Below are positions 35,251 to 45,859 of a DNA stretch of 64,000 bases, one piece after another (position 1 is the first letter of the stretch; every line of letters begins with the position of its first letter). Made by a program: the position numbers and the translations under genes. The notes beneath the pieces are model-generated. The model ran no database searches. It saw only the letters and a list, made by a program, of their open reading frames with translations, and had not been told where the DNA came from. The stretch is from Dolomedes plantarius (Eukaryota; Arthropoda; Arachnida; Araneae; Dolomedidae). The stretch spans positions 103,502,325 through 103,566,324 of the forward strand of contig OU015496.1 of assembly GCA_907164885.2 (NCBI GenBank). Reading direction: 5' to 3'.

Positions 35251-37380
35251 ATGGCTTTCTTAATGACCTATAAGAAAGAAGACCTCCAGGTTCTTTCAGA
35301 TGATCTAGGGATTGATTTCGAGGATCACGATAGGAAATGTGACCTATACGACAGAATTTTGTCCAGTGCGAGATATGATGAAGAGAGTGTTAGGGCTCAA
35401 ATAAAAATCATTAAGGAAGAGCGCGAAAAAACAGAACGTATAGAATTAGAACGCGAAGCTAGGCAATTAGAACGCGAAGCTAGGCAATTAGAATTTGAAC
35501 GAGAAGTGAGGCAGAGAGATTTCGAACTGCAAAAATTACGGTTGACTCAGGCAGCCGAAACCGCCAGCGTAGCTTCGTCCCAGAATGAGAGCGCTAGGCC
35601 CGTACGAAATTTCAAAACCCTAATGCAGAAATATGATCCGGATAAGTCGGACATTTCGCTCTTCCTAACTCTTTTCGAACGTCAGGCCCGCAAGGCTCAG
35701 GTTGAAGACGGGGAACGAATGATGCATTTGCTTTCATTATTACCCACGGAGATCGCTGAAATAATTATTCGCGAACCCGTTGAGGTAGCAGATGATTACG
35801 ATCAGGTAAAGAAATTACTTCTGAGCCGTTTTAAGTTAAGTCCGGAGACTTTTAGAGTTAAACTAAATCAACACCAGAGGCGGCCAGGTGACCTATGGAA
35901 AGATTTAATTTTCGAGCTGAGAAATTATTTAGAGGGATGGCTTGAAGGGGTAAGTGTAAAAGATTTTGAAGCCCTTAAGAATCTCATGGTTGCAGACCAG
36001 ATTAAAAAACGCGTCCCGGCGGAAATCCGAGAACACTTTTTAGATGATTGGGGAGCTATAGTGGACCCTCACATCTTAGTGAAAAAATTGGACGAATATG
36101 AAGCGACAAGGCGCACTATCAGAAAACCCCTTAATTTAAAACCACCAGAGAAAAAGGCGGCAGAGAAACCCAAAATCGCCGAGGAGATAAATGAGGATAA
36201 AAAGGGAGACTGGGAAAGGTCTAACTCTTTTAACGGGAAGAGCCAAGGATCAGGTGGGAATAACTGGCGCATACGCGAGTTCGAAAAACGTAAGCCCCCG
36301 GCTTGTTATCAGTGTGGGTCGACCGACCATCTGAGACCTCAGTGCCCCGAATTACACAGGCAAACTGCCGAGCGTGTAAACAGTGTAGCTACTGCGGAGA
36401 TCTTTGAACCAGTGTTCAAGCCATACTTAAGTAAGGCAAAAATAAACGGTATCGAGACCACCATTCTCAGGGACAGTGGTTCGAGTTTTGATCTAGCCCC
36501 TATTAAATTAATAAACGCCTCAGATTTTACCGGAGAAAGGGTATGGGTCCGCACAGCCTTAGAAAATGAATTGCGGAGTTTACCGGTCGCTAGAGTGCGA
36601 ATAGAAAGTGAGAAATATGGGGATCTGCTCACGAAAGCAGCAGTGGTAGGAAAATCAGTGGGAATGAACCATTACTTAATGGGAAATTATACCCAGGAAC
36701 TCGTAGAGAGGCTCAAAAGCGAACCCCAGTCCGTGAACGGCATCGTTACGCGAAACCGGTCGCTGACCATAGTAAGTCGTGGAGAAAAACTAGAAAATTC
36801 AATTCCCGCCGTAGGAGTTGAAACCGAAACTGGTCAGAGTGAAGAGGGAACGGTCCAGGTCGAGAGCGAATTAGTACTGCCCCCGGGAGAAGGGAGCGCA
36901 GAAATGGATTTAGCGGGTGTAAGCTCAGAAATTTTCCGAAAAGAGCAAGAGAGGTGTAAAGAACTAAAGCCCCTCTGGAATAGGGTTAAAAATAAAACCA
37001 CAACCGAATATTTGGTTGAAAAAGGGTTGTTGTTCAGAAGATCCACGGATCACAGAGGCAAAGAACGGAGGCAGTTAGTCATTCCTAAATGTCTTCGAGC
37101 CAGAATCTTAATTTTGACTCACGAGGGATTACGGGGACATATGGGGGTCCTCAGAACGAAAAAGGAGCTATTGCGTTATTATTATTGGCCCCAGTGCACC
37201 AAAGACGCGGAGATGTTCGTAAAATCTTGCGACCCGTGTCAGCGAATAGAGAAAAATAATGCCGGTAACAACCATAGGCTTATGAAGTGGCCTCTAGCTA
37301 TGCAACCATTTAATTATAAGATTGTTCATAGGCCAGGGTCACAAAATAAACACGCAGACTGTCTCAGTAGAGCAGACTGA
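35251..37380 (+). CDS. Gag-protease-truncated integrase-RNase H tail polyprotein, unit 1 (709 aa)
   Basis: The first ATG is at 35251 in good context (AAAATGG); the frame is open 10 codons further upstream but only from a GTG. Domains: coiled coil, Glu/Arg-rich, residues ~50-95, with the heptapeptide EREARQL duplicated; SCAN-like capsid region ~120-285; zinc knuckle C352-C355-H360-C365 (CYQCGSTDHLRPQC); retropepsin-like DSG at 408-410 (LRDSGSS); integrase N-terminal HHCC finger H624, H630, C660, C663; then FNYKIVHRPGSQNKHADCL (about 686-704), the RNase H C-terminus. PR-IN-RH order is that of Gmr1-like Gypsy elements, whose capsid is the known source of SCAN domains. Integrase DDE core, reverse transcriptase and most of RNase H are gone, in frame. 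Gag could assemble particles; copying would need an autonomous relative. This unit has I341, T506 and K679. Confidence 0.85.
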   Translation: MAFLMTYKKEDLQVLSDDLGIDFEDHDRKCDLYDRILSSARYDEESVRAQIKIIKEEREKTERIELEREARQLEREARQLEFEREVRQRDFELQKLRLTQAAETASVASSQNESARPVRNFKTLMQKYDPDKSDISLFLTLFERQARKAQVEDGERMMHLLSLLPTEIAEIIIREPVEVADDYDQVKKLLLSRFKLSPETFRVKLNQHQRRPGDLWKDLIFELRNYLEGWLEGVSVKDFEALKNLMVADQIKKRVPAEIREHFLDDWGAIVDPHILVKKLDEYEATRRTIRKPLNLKPPEKKAAEKPKIAEEINEDKKGDWERSNSFNGKSQGSGGNNWRIREFEKRKPPACYQCGSTDHLRPQCPELHRQTAERVNSVATAEIFEPVFKPYLSKAKINGIETTILRDSGSSFDLAPIKLINASDFTGERVWVRTALENELRSLPVARVRIESEKYGDLLTKAAVVGKSVGMNHYLMGNYTQELVERLKSEPQSVNGIVTRNRSLTIVSRGEKLENSIPAVGVETETGQSEEGTVQVESELVLPPGEGSAEMDLAGVSSEIFRKEQERCKELKPLWNRVKNKTTTEYLVEKGLLFRRSTDHRGKERRQLVIPKCLRARILILTHEGLRGHMGVLRTKKELLRYYYWPQCTKDAEMFVKSCDPCQRIEKNNAGNNHRLMKWPLAMQPFNYKIVHRPGSQNKHADCLSRAD

Positions 37381-37766
37381 TTTAAAAATAAATTGAATTG
37401 AAACATTTTTCATTTTTTTTCGTATTGTAATTGGAATTAATTGTATTGTTTTTAAATTAAGAAATTGTGATAAGATAAAGTTTTCTTTTTAGTTGAACCT
37501 CTAAACCTAAGATAGTGTTGTAAATATGAATATTTTTTTTTTGTGTTTCTGTAAATATAAATGACATTTAATGTTTTAATTGAGGTATTGTGTTAGTGTA
37601 AAATTTTTTTTTTATTGTAAATTAAGTGTAACATGAATAGTAAACTTAACCTAGAAGTTGATGCATAAATTAAAATTGTTAGGAATGCCTCTGGAGATGG
37701 AATACAAGTAAGATACCTGTACCTAACCCTTGATTTTCAGATTTTGCAGAACCGCAAAATCTCTTC
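37381..37766 (+). other. 3' untranslated tail of unit 1, with hairpin before the polypurine tract
   Basis: AT-rich, non-coding, with T runs whose lengths differ between units. At 37740-37761 GATTTTGC-AGAACC-GCAAAATC forms a perfect 8-bp stem, ending 5 nt before the polypurine tract. The same hairpin is at 41978-41999, 46219-46240 and 50457-50478. Confidence 0.75.
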
Positions 37767-37780
37767 AAAGGGGGGAGGGG
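37767..37780 (+). promoter_or_regulatory. Polypurine tract, unit 1
   Basis: AAAGGGGGGAGGGG, one base (C) before the TG of LTR 2, is the expected primer site for plus-strand synthesis. Identical tracts are at 42005-42018, 46246-46259 and 50484-50497. No such tract precedes LTR 1, which confirms that LTR 1 is the 5' boundary. Confidence 0.85.
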
Positions 37781-37781
37781 C

Positions 37782-38649
37782 TGTGGCAATTTCCCCCCCT
37801 CGAGGCGAGTAGGAACACCATTAAAATCGCCGCTAGCCGTGAGCCGATGCTAAAGAATGGCAGACCCCGCGGGTGGAAGAGGACCACAATAGGCACCTCT
37901 TCGGGACGCATTCCTGGGATGAAAAGAGGAGACAGTCTGGCGCCATATTTTGACAGTGGCCGACAATGACAGTTTACGCCCTGAAACGAGTTCGCTAATG
38001 AGTGAGTGAGCGATGAAGATGTAATAATCGGCATCGTTTTTTGCGCACGGCTAGACGCTCAGCCTATCCGGAGCGAGCTATAGAGAGGAGGCTAGAAAGA
38101 ATTCCGCCAGGGATCAAGTTTTTAAAAGAAGCCGACGAGGGCTTGAAGACCAGAGTTTTTTGTGCGGAGAGTTTTTTCCTTAGAGAGCTTAGGGGTGATA
38201 CCTGATCTCCTAGCTCCACGCACTTTTAAGTGACTTGTTTTTTGTGAGGCTCTGCCCTCTACGTGAGAAGACCCTTTTTCACCGAGAAAGGTCGGGGGAA
38301 CCGATCGGAACTTGATCTCCCCAACTGTGTTATTTCAGAGAAGCTGCTAGTTTCCAGTGGACGAGTGCGGGCCCTTTTTTTTTCTGTGACCTGACCAGCG
38401 GTTCGTCACCTCGTTTTAGCGACAGTGTGCTCCATCCTGGAGAGACAATCCACGTTTTCTACTCCAACTTCTATGGACTGTTTGTATATATATATTATTC
38501 GAGATCGCGGCCTAACCGTCTTTATTAAATAAAACTGAAAATCCTCATTATCTTAAAAGTCTCTATTTTAGTAAGCTGTCTACCTTACACGTAACCTGTG
38601 ACGCTACCTAAGTGTTTGCTTTTGACACAAATCGCAGGAATACGTTACA
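37782..38649 (+). repeat. LTR 2 (868 bp), shared by units 1 and 2
   Basis: Same as LTR 1 except A at the variable base and one fewer T in the TTTTTTT run near 38238-38243. It is the 3' LTR of unit 1 and the 5' LTR of unit 2, with no host DNA between. Confidence 0.9.
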
Positions 38650-38891
38650 GCTATACTAATAATAGAAGAATGGTGGCAGCAACGGATGAATCCAGCTTTA
38701 GAGAGTGATTTTACAAGACTGTGAGTGTGTGCGCGTACGATAGTTTGAACTTTCAAGAGTGCATAAAAACTGTGACTAGTGTGGAGCCATTCCTACTGAG
38801 CCAAGAAAGCCAACATCCCCGATTAGAGAAGCAAGCTTCGAGGACAGGTACTTGTTTTTTCATTCTCTAGAGGCAATTGTGTTTTTTAAAT

Positions 38892-39166
38892 ATTAACTCT
38901 TAAGTTAATTACCCGTCGAGAAAGTCGACATAATATTTGTGTTTTTTAAATATTAACTCTTTAAGTTAATTACCCGTCGAGAAAGTCGACAGAATATTTG
39001 TGTGTTTTAATATTAACTCTTAAGTTAATTACCCGTCGAGAAAGTCGACAGAATATTTGTGTTTTTTATAATTAACTCCTTAGTTAAGATAACTCGAGAA
39101 ATTCGAGAAACGTTTGAGCATCAGCTCGTTAAGTATATTTTATTTTGAGTCCGAGAAATTCGAGAC
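38892..39166 (+). repeat. Leader hairpin array, unit 2
   Basis: Identical in hairpin order, loops and spacing to unit 1 (offset 4240 bp). No stem-disrupting change is seen. The leader of this unit lacks one T just before the ORF (TTATTTGG at about 39436), outside the hairpins. Confidence 0.8.
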
Positions 39167-39489
39167 TTGTGGTTTTGTGATCTGGTTTATGAACAAGTCG
39201 CGAAGTGTTACAAAATTTAGTAAAGTGTATCTATTGAAAACATAGAATTTTTTGCAAGTGTATGTATGTTATTGTGGGGAAATGTATTAGATGAAATTTT
39301 TTCTGAGTAGAATTGTATAACATGTTATTGAACCGAGATTGCATATTGTGTTTTGAGTATTAAGTGTATTTGTGCTAGAAATTAAGAAAAGTGCATTTTT
39401 ATTATTCTTTATTAACGTATCGTATTAGAGTGTATTATTTGGAGAATTGGTTTTGATTAGTGTATTGGGGTTATATTGGGTTAGGCAAA

Positions 39490-41619
39490 ATGGCTTTCTT
39501 AATGACCTATAAGAAAGAAGACCTCCAGGTTCTTTCAGATGATCTAGGGATTGATTTCGAGGATCACGATAGGAAATGTGACCTATACGACAGAATTTTG
39601 TCCAGTGCGAGATATGATGAAGAGAGTGTTAGGGCTCAAATAAAAATCATTAAGGAAGAGCGCGAAAAAACAGAACGTATAGAATTAGAACGCGAAGCTA
39701 GGCAATTAGAACGCGAAGCTAGGCAATTAGAATTTGAACGAGAAGTGAGGCAGAGAGATTTCGAACTGCAAAAATTACGGTTGACTCAGGCAGCCGAAAC
39801 CGCCAGCGTAGCTTCGTCCCAGAATGAGAGCGCTAGGCCCGTACGAAATTTCAAAACCCTAATGCAGAAATATGATCCGGATAAGTCGGACATTTCGCTC
39901 TTCCTAACTCTTTTCGAACGTCAGGCCCGCAAGGCTCAGGTTGAAGACGGGGAACGAATGATGCATTTGCTTTCATTATTACCCACGGAGATCGCTGAAA
40001 TAATTATTCGCGAACCCGTTGAGGTAGCAGATGATTACGATCAGGTAAAGAAATTACTTCTGAGCCGTTTTAAGTTAAGTCCGGAGACTTTTAGAGTTAA
40101 ACTAAATCAACACCAGAGGCGGCCAGGTGACCTATGGAAAGATTTAATTTTCGAGCTGAGAAATTATTTAGAGGGATGGCTTGAAGGGGTAAGTGTAAAA
40201 GATTTTGAAGCCCTTAAGAATCTCATGGTTGCAGACCAGATTAAAAAACGCGTCCCGGCGGAAATCCGAGAACACTTTTTAGATGATTGGGGAGCTATAG
40301 TGGACCCTCACATCTTAGTGAAAAAATTGGACGAATATGAAGCGACAAGGCGCACTATCAGAAAACCCCTTAATTTAAAACCACCAGAGAAAAAGGCGGC
40401 AGAGAAACCCAAAATCGCCGAGGAGATAAATGAGGATAAAAAGGGAGACTGGGAAAGGTCTAACTCTTTTAACGGGAAGAGCCAAGGATCAGGTGGGAAT
40501 AACTGGCGCACACGCGAGTTCGAAAAACGTAAGCCCCCGGCTTGTTATCAGTGTGGGTCGACCGACCATCTGAGACCTCAGTGCCCCGAATTACACAGGC
40601 AAACTGCCGAGCGTGTAAACAGTGTAGCTACTGCGGAGATCTTTGAACCAGTGTTCAAGCCATACTTAAGTAAGGCAAAAATAAACGGTATCGAGACCAC
40701 CATTCTCAGGGACAGTGGTTCGAGTTTTGATCTAGCCCCTATTAAATTAATAAACGCCTCAGATTTTACCGGAGAAAGGGTATGGGTCCGCACAGCCTTA
40801 GAAAATGAATTGCGGAGTTTACCGGTCGCTAGAGTGCGAATAGAAAGTGAGAAATATGGGGATCTGCTCACGAAAGCAGCAGTGGTAGGAAAATCAGTGG
40901 GAATGAACCATTACTTAATGGGAAATTATACCCAGGAACTCGTAGAGAGGCTCAAAAGCGAACCCCAGTCCGTGAACGGCATCGTTACGCGAAACCGGTC
41001 GCTGGCCATAGTAAGTCGTGGAGAAAAACTAGAAAATTCAATTCCCGCCGTAGGAGTTGAAACCGAAACTGGTCAGAGTGAAGAGGGAACGGTCCAGGTC
41101 GAGAGCGAATTAGTACTGCCCCCGGGAGAAGGGAGCGCAGAAATGGATTTAGCGGGTGTAAGCTCAGAAATTTTCCGAAAAGAGCAAGAGAGGTGTAAAG
41201 AACTAAAGCCCCTCTGGAATAGGGTTAAAAATAAAACCACAACCGAATATTTGGTTGAAAAAGGGTTGTTGTTCAGAAGATCCACGGATCACAGAGGCAA
41301 AGAACGGAGGCAGTTAGTCATTCCTAAATGTCTTCGAGCCAGAATCTTAATTTTGACTCACGAGGGATTACGGGGACATATGGGGGTCCTCAGAACGAAA
41401 AAGGAGCTATTGCGTTATTATTATTGGCCCCAGTGCACCAAAGACGCGGAGATGTTCGTAAAATCTTGCGACCCGTGTCAGCGAATAGAGAAAAATAATG
41501 CCGGTAACAACCATAGGCTTATGAGGTGGCCTCTAGCTATGCAACCATTTAATTATAAGATTGTTCATAGGCCAGGGTCACAAAATAAACACGCAGACTG
41601 TCTCAGTAGAGCAGACTGA
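39490..41619 (+). CDS. Polyprotein, unit 2 (709 aa, type B)
   Basis: Same length and domains as unit 1. It differs at three residues: T341 (ACA for ATA), A506 (GCC for ACC) and R679 (AGG for AAG). All three are transitions and none touches the zinc knuckle, DSG or HHCC residues. R679 lies in the RNase H tail, where Arg before Trp (LMRW) is the commoner Gypsy form, so type B may be the older allele. The ORF is uninterrupted. Confidence 0.85.
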   Translation: MAFLMTYKKEDLQVLSDDLGIDFEDHDRKCDLYDRILSSARYDEESVRAQIKIIKEEREKTERIELEREARQLEREARQLEFEREVRQRDFELQKLRLTQAAETASVASSQNESARPVRNFKTLMQKYDPDKSDISLFLTLFERQARKAQVEDGERMMHLLSLLPTEIAEIIIREPVEVADDYDQVKKLLLSRFKLSPETFRVKLNQHQRRPGDLWKDLIFELRNYLEGWLEGVSVKDFEALKNLMVADQIKKRVPAEIREHFLDDWGAIVDPHILVKKLDEYEATRRTIRKPLNLKPPEKKAAEKPKIAEEINEDKKGDWERSNSFNGKSQGSGGNNWRTREFEKRKPPACYQCGSTDHLRPQCPELHRQTAERVNSVATAEIFEPVFKPYLSKAKINGIETTILRDSGSSFDLAPIKLINASDFTGERVWVRTALENELRSLPVARVRIESEKYGDLLTKAAVVGKSVGMNHYLMGNYTQELVERLKSEPQSVNGIVTRNRSLAIVSRGEKLENSIPAVGVETETGQSEEGTVQVESELVLPPGEGSAEMDLAGVSSEIFRKEQERCKELKPLWNRVKNKTTTEYLVEKGLLFRRSTDHRGKERRQLVIPKCLRARILILTHEGLRGHMGVLRTKKELLRYYYWPQCTKDAEMFVKSCDPCQRIEKNNAGNNHRLMRWPLAMQPFNYKIVHRPGSQNKHADCLSRAD

Positions 41620-42019
41620 TTTAAAAATAAATTGAATTGAAACATTTTTCATTTTTTTTCGTATTGTAATTGGAATTAATTGTATTGTTTTTAAATTAAG
41701 AAATTGTGATAAGATAAAGTTTTCTTTTTAGTTGAACCTCTAAACCTAAGATAGTGTTGTAAATATGAATATTTTTTTTTGTGTTTCTGTAAATATAAAT
41801 GACATTTAATGTTTTAATTGAGGTATTGTGTTAGTGTAAAATTTTTTTTTTATTGTAAATTAAGTGTAACATGAATAGTAAACTTAACCTAGAAGTTGAT
41901 GCATAAATTAAAATTGTTAGGAATGCCTCTGGAGATGGAATACAAGTAAGATACCTGTACCTAACCCTTGATTTTCAGATTTTGCAGAACCGCAAAATCT
42001 CTTCAAAGGGGGGAGGGGC
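41620..42019 (+). other. 3' tail of unit 2 with hairpin and polypurine tract
   Basis: As in unit 1, but the T run after AAATATGAATA has nine T (ten in units 1 and 3). The hairpin is at 41978-41999 and the purine tract at 42005-42018. Confidence 0.75.
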
Positions 42020-42888
42020 TGTGGCAATTTCCCCCCCTCGAGGCGAGTAGGAACACCATTAAAATCGCCGCTAGCCGTGAGCCGATGCTAAAGAATGGCA
42101 GACCCCGCGGGTGGAAGAGGACCACAATAGGCACCTCTTCGGGACGCATTCCTGGGATGAAAAGAGGAGACAGTCTGGCGCCATATTTTGACAGTGGCCG
42201 ACAATGACAGTTTACGCCCTGAAACGAGTTCGCTAATGAGTGAGTGAGCGATGAAGATGTAATAATCGGCATCGTTTTTTGCGCACGGCTAGACGCTCAG
42301 CCTATCCGGAGCGAGCTATAGAGAGGAGGCTAGAAAGAATTCCGCCAGGGATCAAGTTTTTAAAAGAAGCCGACGAGGGCTTGAAGACCAGAGTTTTTTG
42401 TGCGGAGAGTTTTTTCCTTAGAGAGCTTAGGGGTGATACCTGATCTCCTAGCTCCACGCACTTTTAAGTGACTTGTTTTTTTGTGAGGCTCTGCCCTCTA
42501 CGTGAGAAGACCCTTTTTCACCGAGAAAGGTCGGGGGAACCGATCGGAACTTGATCTCCCCAACTGTGTTATTTCAGAGAAGCTGCTAGTTTCCAGTGGA
42601 CGAGTGCGGGCCCTTTTTTTTTCTGTGACCTGACCAGCGGTTCGTCACCTCGTTTTAGCGACAGTGTGCTCCATCCTGGAGAGACAATCCACGTTTTCTA
42701 CTCCAACTTCTATGGACTGTTTGTATATATATATTATTCGAGATCGCGGCCTAACCGTCTTTATTAAATAAAACTGAAAATCCTCATTATCTTAAAAGTC
42801 TCTATTTTAGTAAGCTGTCTACCTTACACGTAACCTGTGACGCTACCTAAGTGTTTGCTTTTGACACAAATCGCAGGAATACGTTACA
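42020..42888 (+). repeat. LTR 3 (869 bp), shared by units 2 and 3
   Basis: By eye identical to LTRs 4 and 5. It has A at the position where LTR 1 has T34060. Confidence 0.9.
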
Positions 42889-43130
42889 GCTATACTAATA
42901 ATAGAAGAATGGTGGCAGCAACGGATGAATCCAGCTTTAGAGAGTGATTTTACAAGACTGTGAGTGTGTGCGCGTACGATAGTTTGAACTTTCAAGAGTG
43001 CATAAAAACTGTGACTAGTGTGGAGCCATTCCTACTGAGCCAAGAAAGCCAACATCCCCGATTAGAGAAGCAAGCTTCGAGGACAGGTACTTGTTTTTTC
43101 ATTCTCTAGAGGCAATTGTGTTTTTTAAAT

Positions 43131-43405
43131 ATTAACTCTTAAGTTAATTACCCGTCGAGAAAGTCGACATAATATTTGTGTTTTTTAAATATTAACTCTT
43201 TAAGTTAATTACCCGTCGAGAAAGTCGACAGAATATTTGTGTGTTTTAATATTAACTCTTAAGTTAATTACCCGTCGAGAAAGTCGACAGAATATTTGTG
43301 TTTTTTATAATTAACTCCTTAGTTAAGATAACTCGAGAAATTCGAGAAACGTTTGAGCATCAGCTCGTTAAGTATATTTTATTTTGAGTCCGAGAAATTC
43401 GAGAC
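43131..43405 (+). repeat. Leader hairpin array, unit 3
   Basis: Same alternating A/B hairpins as unit 1 (offset 8479 bp), unchanged in stems and loops. Confidence 0.8.
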
Positions 43406-43729
43406 TTGTGGTTTTGTGATCTGGTTTATGAACAAGTCGCGAAGTGTTACAAAATTTAGTAAAGTGTATCTATTGAAAACATAGAATTTTTTGCAAGTGT
43501 ATGTATGTTATTGTGGGGAAATGTATTAGATGAAATTTTTTCTGAGTAGAATTGTATAACATGTTATTGAACCGAGATTGCATATTGTGTTTTGAGTATT
43601 AAGTGTATTTGTGCTAGAAATTAAGAAAAGTGCATTTTTATTATTCTTTATTAACGTATCGTATTAGAGTGTATTATTTTGGAGAATTGGTTTTGATTAG
43701 TGTATTGGGGTTATATTGGGTTAGGCAAA

Positions 43730-45859
43730 ATGGCTTTCTTAATGACCTATAAGAAAGAAGACCTCCAGGTTCTTTCAGATGATCTAGGGATTGATTTCGA
43801 GGATCACGATAGGAAATGTGACCTATACGACAGAATTTTGTCCAGTGCGAGATATGATGAAGAGAGTGTTAGGGCTCAAATAAAAATCATTAAGGAAGAG
43901 CGCGAAAAAACAGAACGTATAGAATTAGAACGCGAAGCTAGGCAATTAGAACGCGAAGCTAGGCAATTAGAATTTGAACGAGAAGTGAGGCAGAGAGATT
44001 TCGAACTGCAAAAATTACGGTTGACTCAGGCAGCCGAAACCGCCAGCGTAGCTTCGTCCCAGAATGAGAGCGCTAGGCCCGTACGAAATTTCAAAACCCT
44101 AATGCAGAAATATGATCCGGATAAGTCGGACATTTCGCTCTTCCTAACTCTTTTCGAACGTCAGGCCCGCAAGGCTCAGGTTGAAGACGGGGAACGAATG
44201 ATGCATTTGCTTTCATTATTACCCACGGAGATCGCTGAAATAATTATTCGCGAACCCGTTGAGGTAGCAGATGATTACGATCAGGTAAAGAAATTACTTC
44301 TGAGCCGTTTTAAGTTAAGTCCGGAGACTTTTAGAGTTAAACTAAATCAACACCAGAGGCGGCCAGGTGACCTATGGAAAGATTTAATTTTCGAGCTGAG
44401 AAATTATTTAGAGGGATGGCTTGAAGGGGTAAGTGTAAAAGATTTTGAAGCCCTTAAGAATCTCATGGTTGCAGACCAGATTAAAAAACGCGTCCCGGCG
44501 GAAATCCGAGAACACTTTTTAGATGATTGGGGAGCTATAGTGGACCCTCACATCTTAGTGAAAAAATTGGACGAATATGAAGCGACAAGGCGCACTATCA
44601 GAAAACCCCTTAATTTAAAACCACCAGAGAAAAAGGCGGCAGAGAAACCCAAAATCGCCGAGGAGATAAATGAGGATAAAAAGGGAGACTGGGAAAGGTC
44701 TAACTCTTTTAACGGGAAGAGCCAAGGATCAGGTGGGAATAACTGGCGCATACGCGAGTTCGAAAAACGTAAGCCCCCGGCTTGTTATCAGTGTGGGTCG
44801 ACCGACCATCTGAGACCTCAGTGCCCCGAATTACACAGGCAAACTGCCGAGCGTGTAAACAGTGTAGCTACTGCGGAGATCTTTGAACCAGTGTTCAAGC
44901 CATACTTAAGTAAGGCAAAAATAAACGGTATCGAGACCACCATTCTCAGGGACAGTGGTTCGAGTTTTGATCTAGCCCCTATTAAATTAATAAACGCCTC
45001 AGATTTTACCGGAGAAAGGGTATGGGTCCGCACAGCCTTAGAAAATGAATTGCGGAGTTTACCGGTCGCTAGAGTGCGAATAGAAAGTGAGAAATATGGG
45101 GATCTGCTCACGAAAGCAGCAGTGGTAGGAAAATCAGTGGGAATGAACCATTACTTAATGGGAAATTATACCCAGGAACTCGTAGAGAGGCTCAAAAGCG
45201 AACCCCAGTCCGTGAACGGCATCGTTACGCGAAACCGGTCGCTGACCATAGTAAGTCGTGGAGAAAAACTAGAAAATTCAATTCCCGCCGTAGGAGTTGA
45301 AACCGAAACTGGTCAGAGTGAAGAGGGAACGGTCCAGGTCGAGAGCGAATTAGTACTGCCCCCGGGAGAAGGGAGCGCAGAAATGGATTTAGCGGGTGTA
45401 AGCTCAGAAATTTTCCGAAAAGAGCAAGAGAGGTGTAAAGAACTAAAGCCCCTCTGGAATAGGGTTAAAAATAAAACCACAACCGAATATTTGGTTGAAA
45501 AAGGGTTGTTGTTCAGAAGATCCACGGATCACAGAGGCAAAGAACGGAGGCAGTTAGTCATTCCTAAATGTCTTCGAGCCAGAATCTTAATTTTGACTCA
45601 CGAGGGATTACGGGGACATATGGGGGTCCTCAGAACGAAAAAGGAGCTATTGCGTTATTATTATTGGCCCCAGTGCACCAAAGACGCGGAGATGTTCGTA
45701 AAATCTTGCGACCCGTGTCAGCGAATAGAGAAAAATAATGCCGGTAACAACCATAGGCTTATGAAGTGGCCTCTAGCTATGCAACCATTTAATTATAAGA
45801 TTGTTCATAGGCCAGGGTCACAAAATAAACACGCAGACTGTCTCAGTAGAGCAGACTGA
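43730..45859 (+). CDS. Polyprotein, unit 3 (709 aa, type A)
   Basis: The protein is identical to unit 1: I341, T506, K679. It is therefore closer to the unit two places upstream than to its immediate neighbours, the core of the ABAB pattern. Start ATG at 43730, stop TGA at 45857-45859, no interruption. Confidence 0.85.
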   Translation: MAFLMTYKKEDLQVLSDDLGIDFEDHDRKCDLYDRILSSARYDEESVRAQIKIIKEEREKTERIELEREARQLEREARQLEFEREVRQRDFELQKLRLTQAAETASVASSQNESARPVRNFKTLMQKYDPDKSDISLFLTLFERQARKAQVEDGERMMHLLSLLPTEIAEIIIREPVEVADDYDQVKKLLLSRFKLSPETFRVKLNQHQRRPGDLWKDLIFELRNYLEGWLEGVSVKDFEALKNLMVADQIKKRVPAEIREHFLDDWGAIVDPHILVKKLDEYEATRRTIRKPLNLKPPEKKAAEKPKIAEEINEDKKGDWERSNSFNGKSQGSGGNNWRIREFEKRKPPACYQCGSTDHLRPQCPELHRQTAERVNSVATAEIFEPVFKPYLSKAKINGIETTILRDSGSSFDLAPIKLINASDFTGERVWVRTALENELRSLPVARVRIESEKYGDLLTKAAVVGKSVGMNHYLMGNYTQELVERLKSEPQSVNGIVTRNRSLTIVSRGEKLENSIPAVGVETETGQSEEGTVQVESELVLPPGEGSAEMDLAGVSSEIFRKEQERCKELKPLWNRVKNKTTTEYLVEKGLLFRRSTDHRGKERRQLVIPKCLRARILILTHEGLRGHMGVLRTKKELLRYYYWPQCTKDAEMFVKSCDPCQRIEKNNAGNNHRLMKWPLAMQPFNYKIVHRPGSQNKHADCLSRAD

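Noticed and set aside
36069..37046. Minus-strand frames of 67, 97 and 70 codons in every array unit
   Set aside because: They are antisense to the polyprotein and repeat with it. No independent signal.
37765..38034. 89-codon minus-strand frame in each LTR and its plus-strand partner of 79 codons
   Set aside because: Both lie within LTR sequence that must serve as promoter and R/U5. They are repeated only because the LTR is repeated, and they show no family signature.
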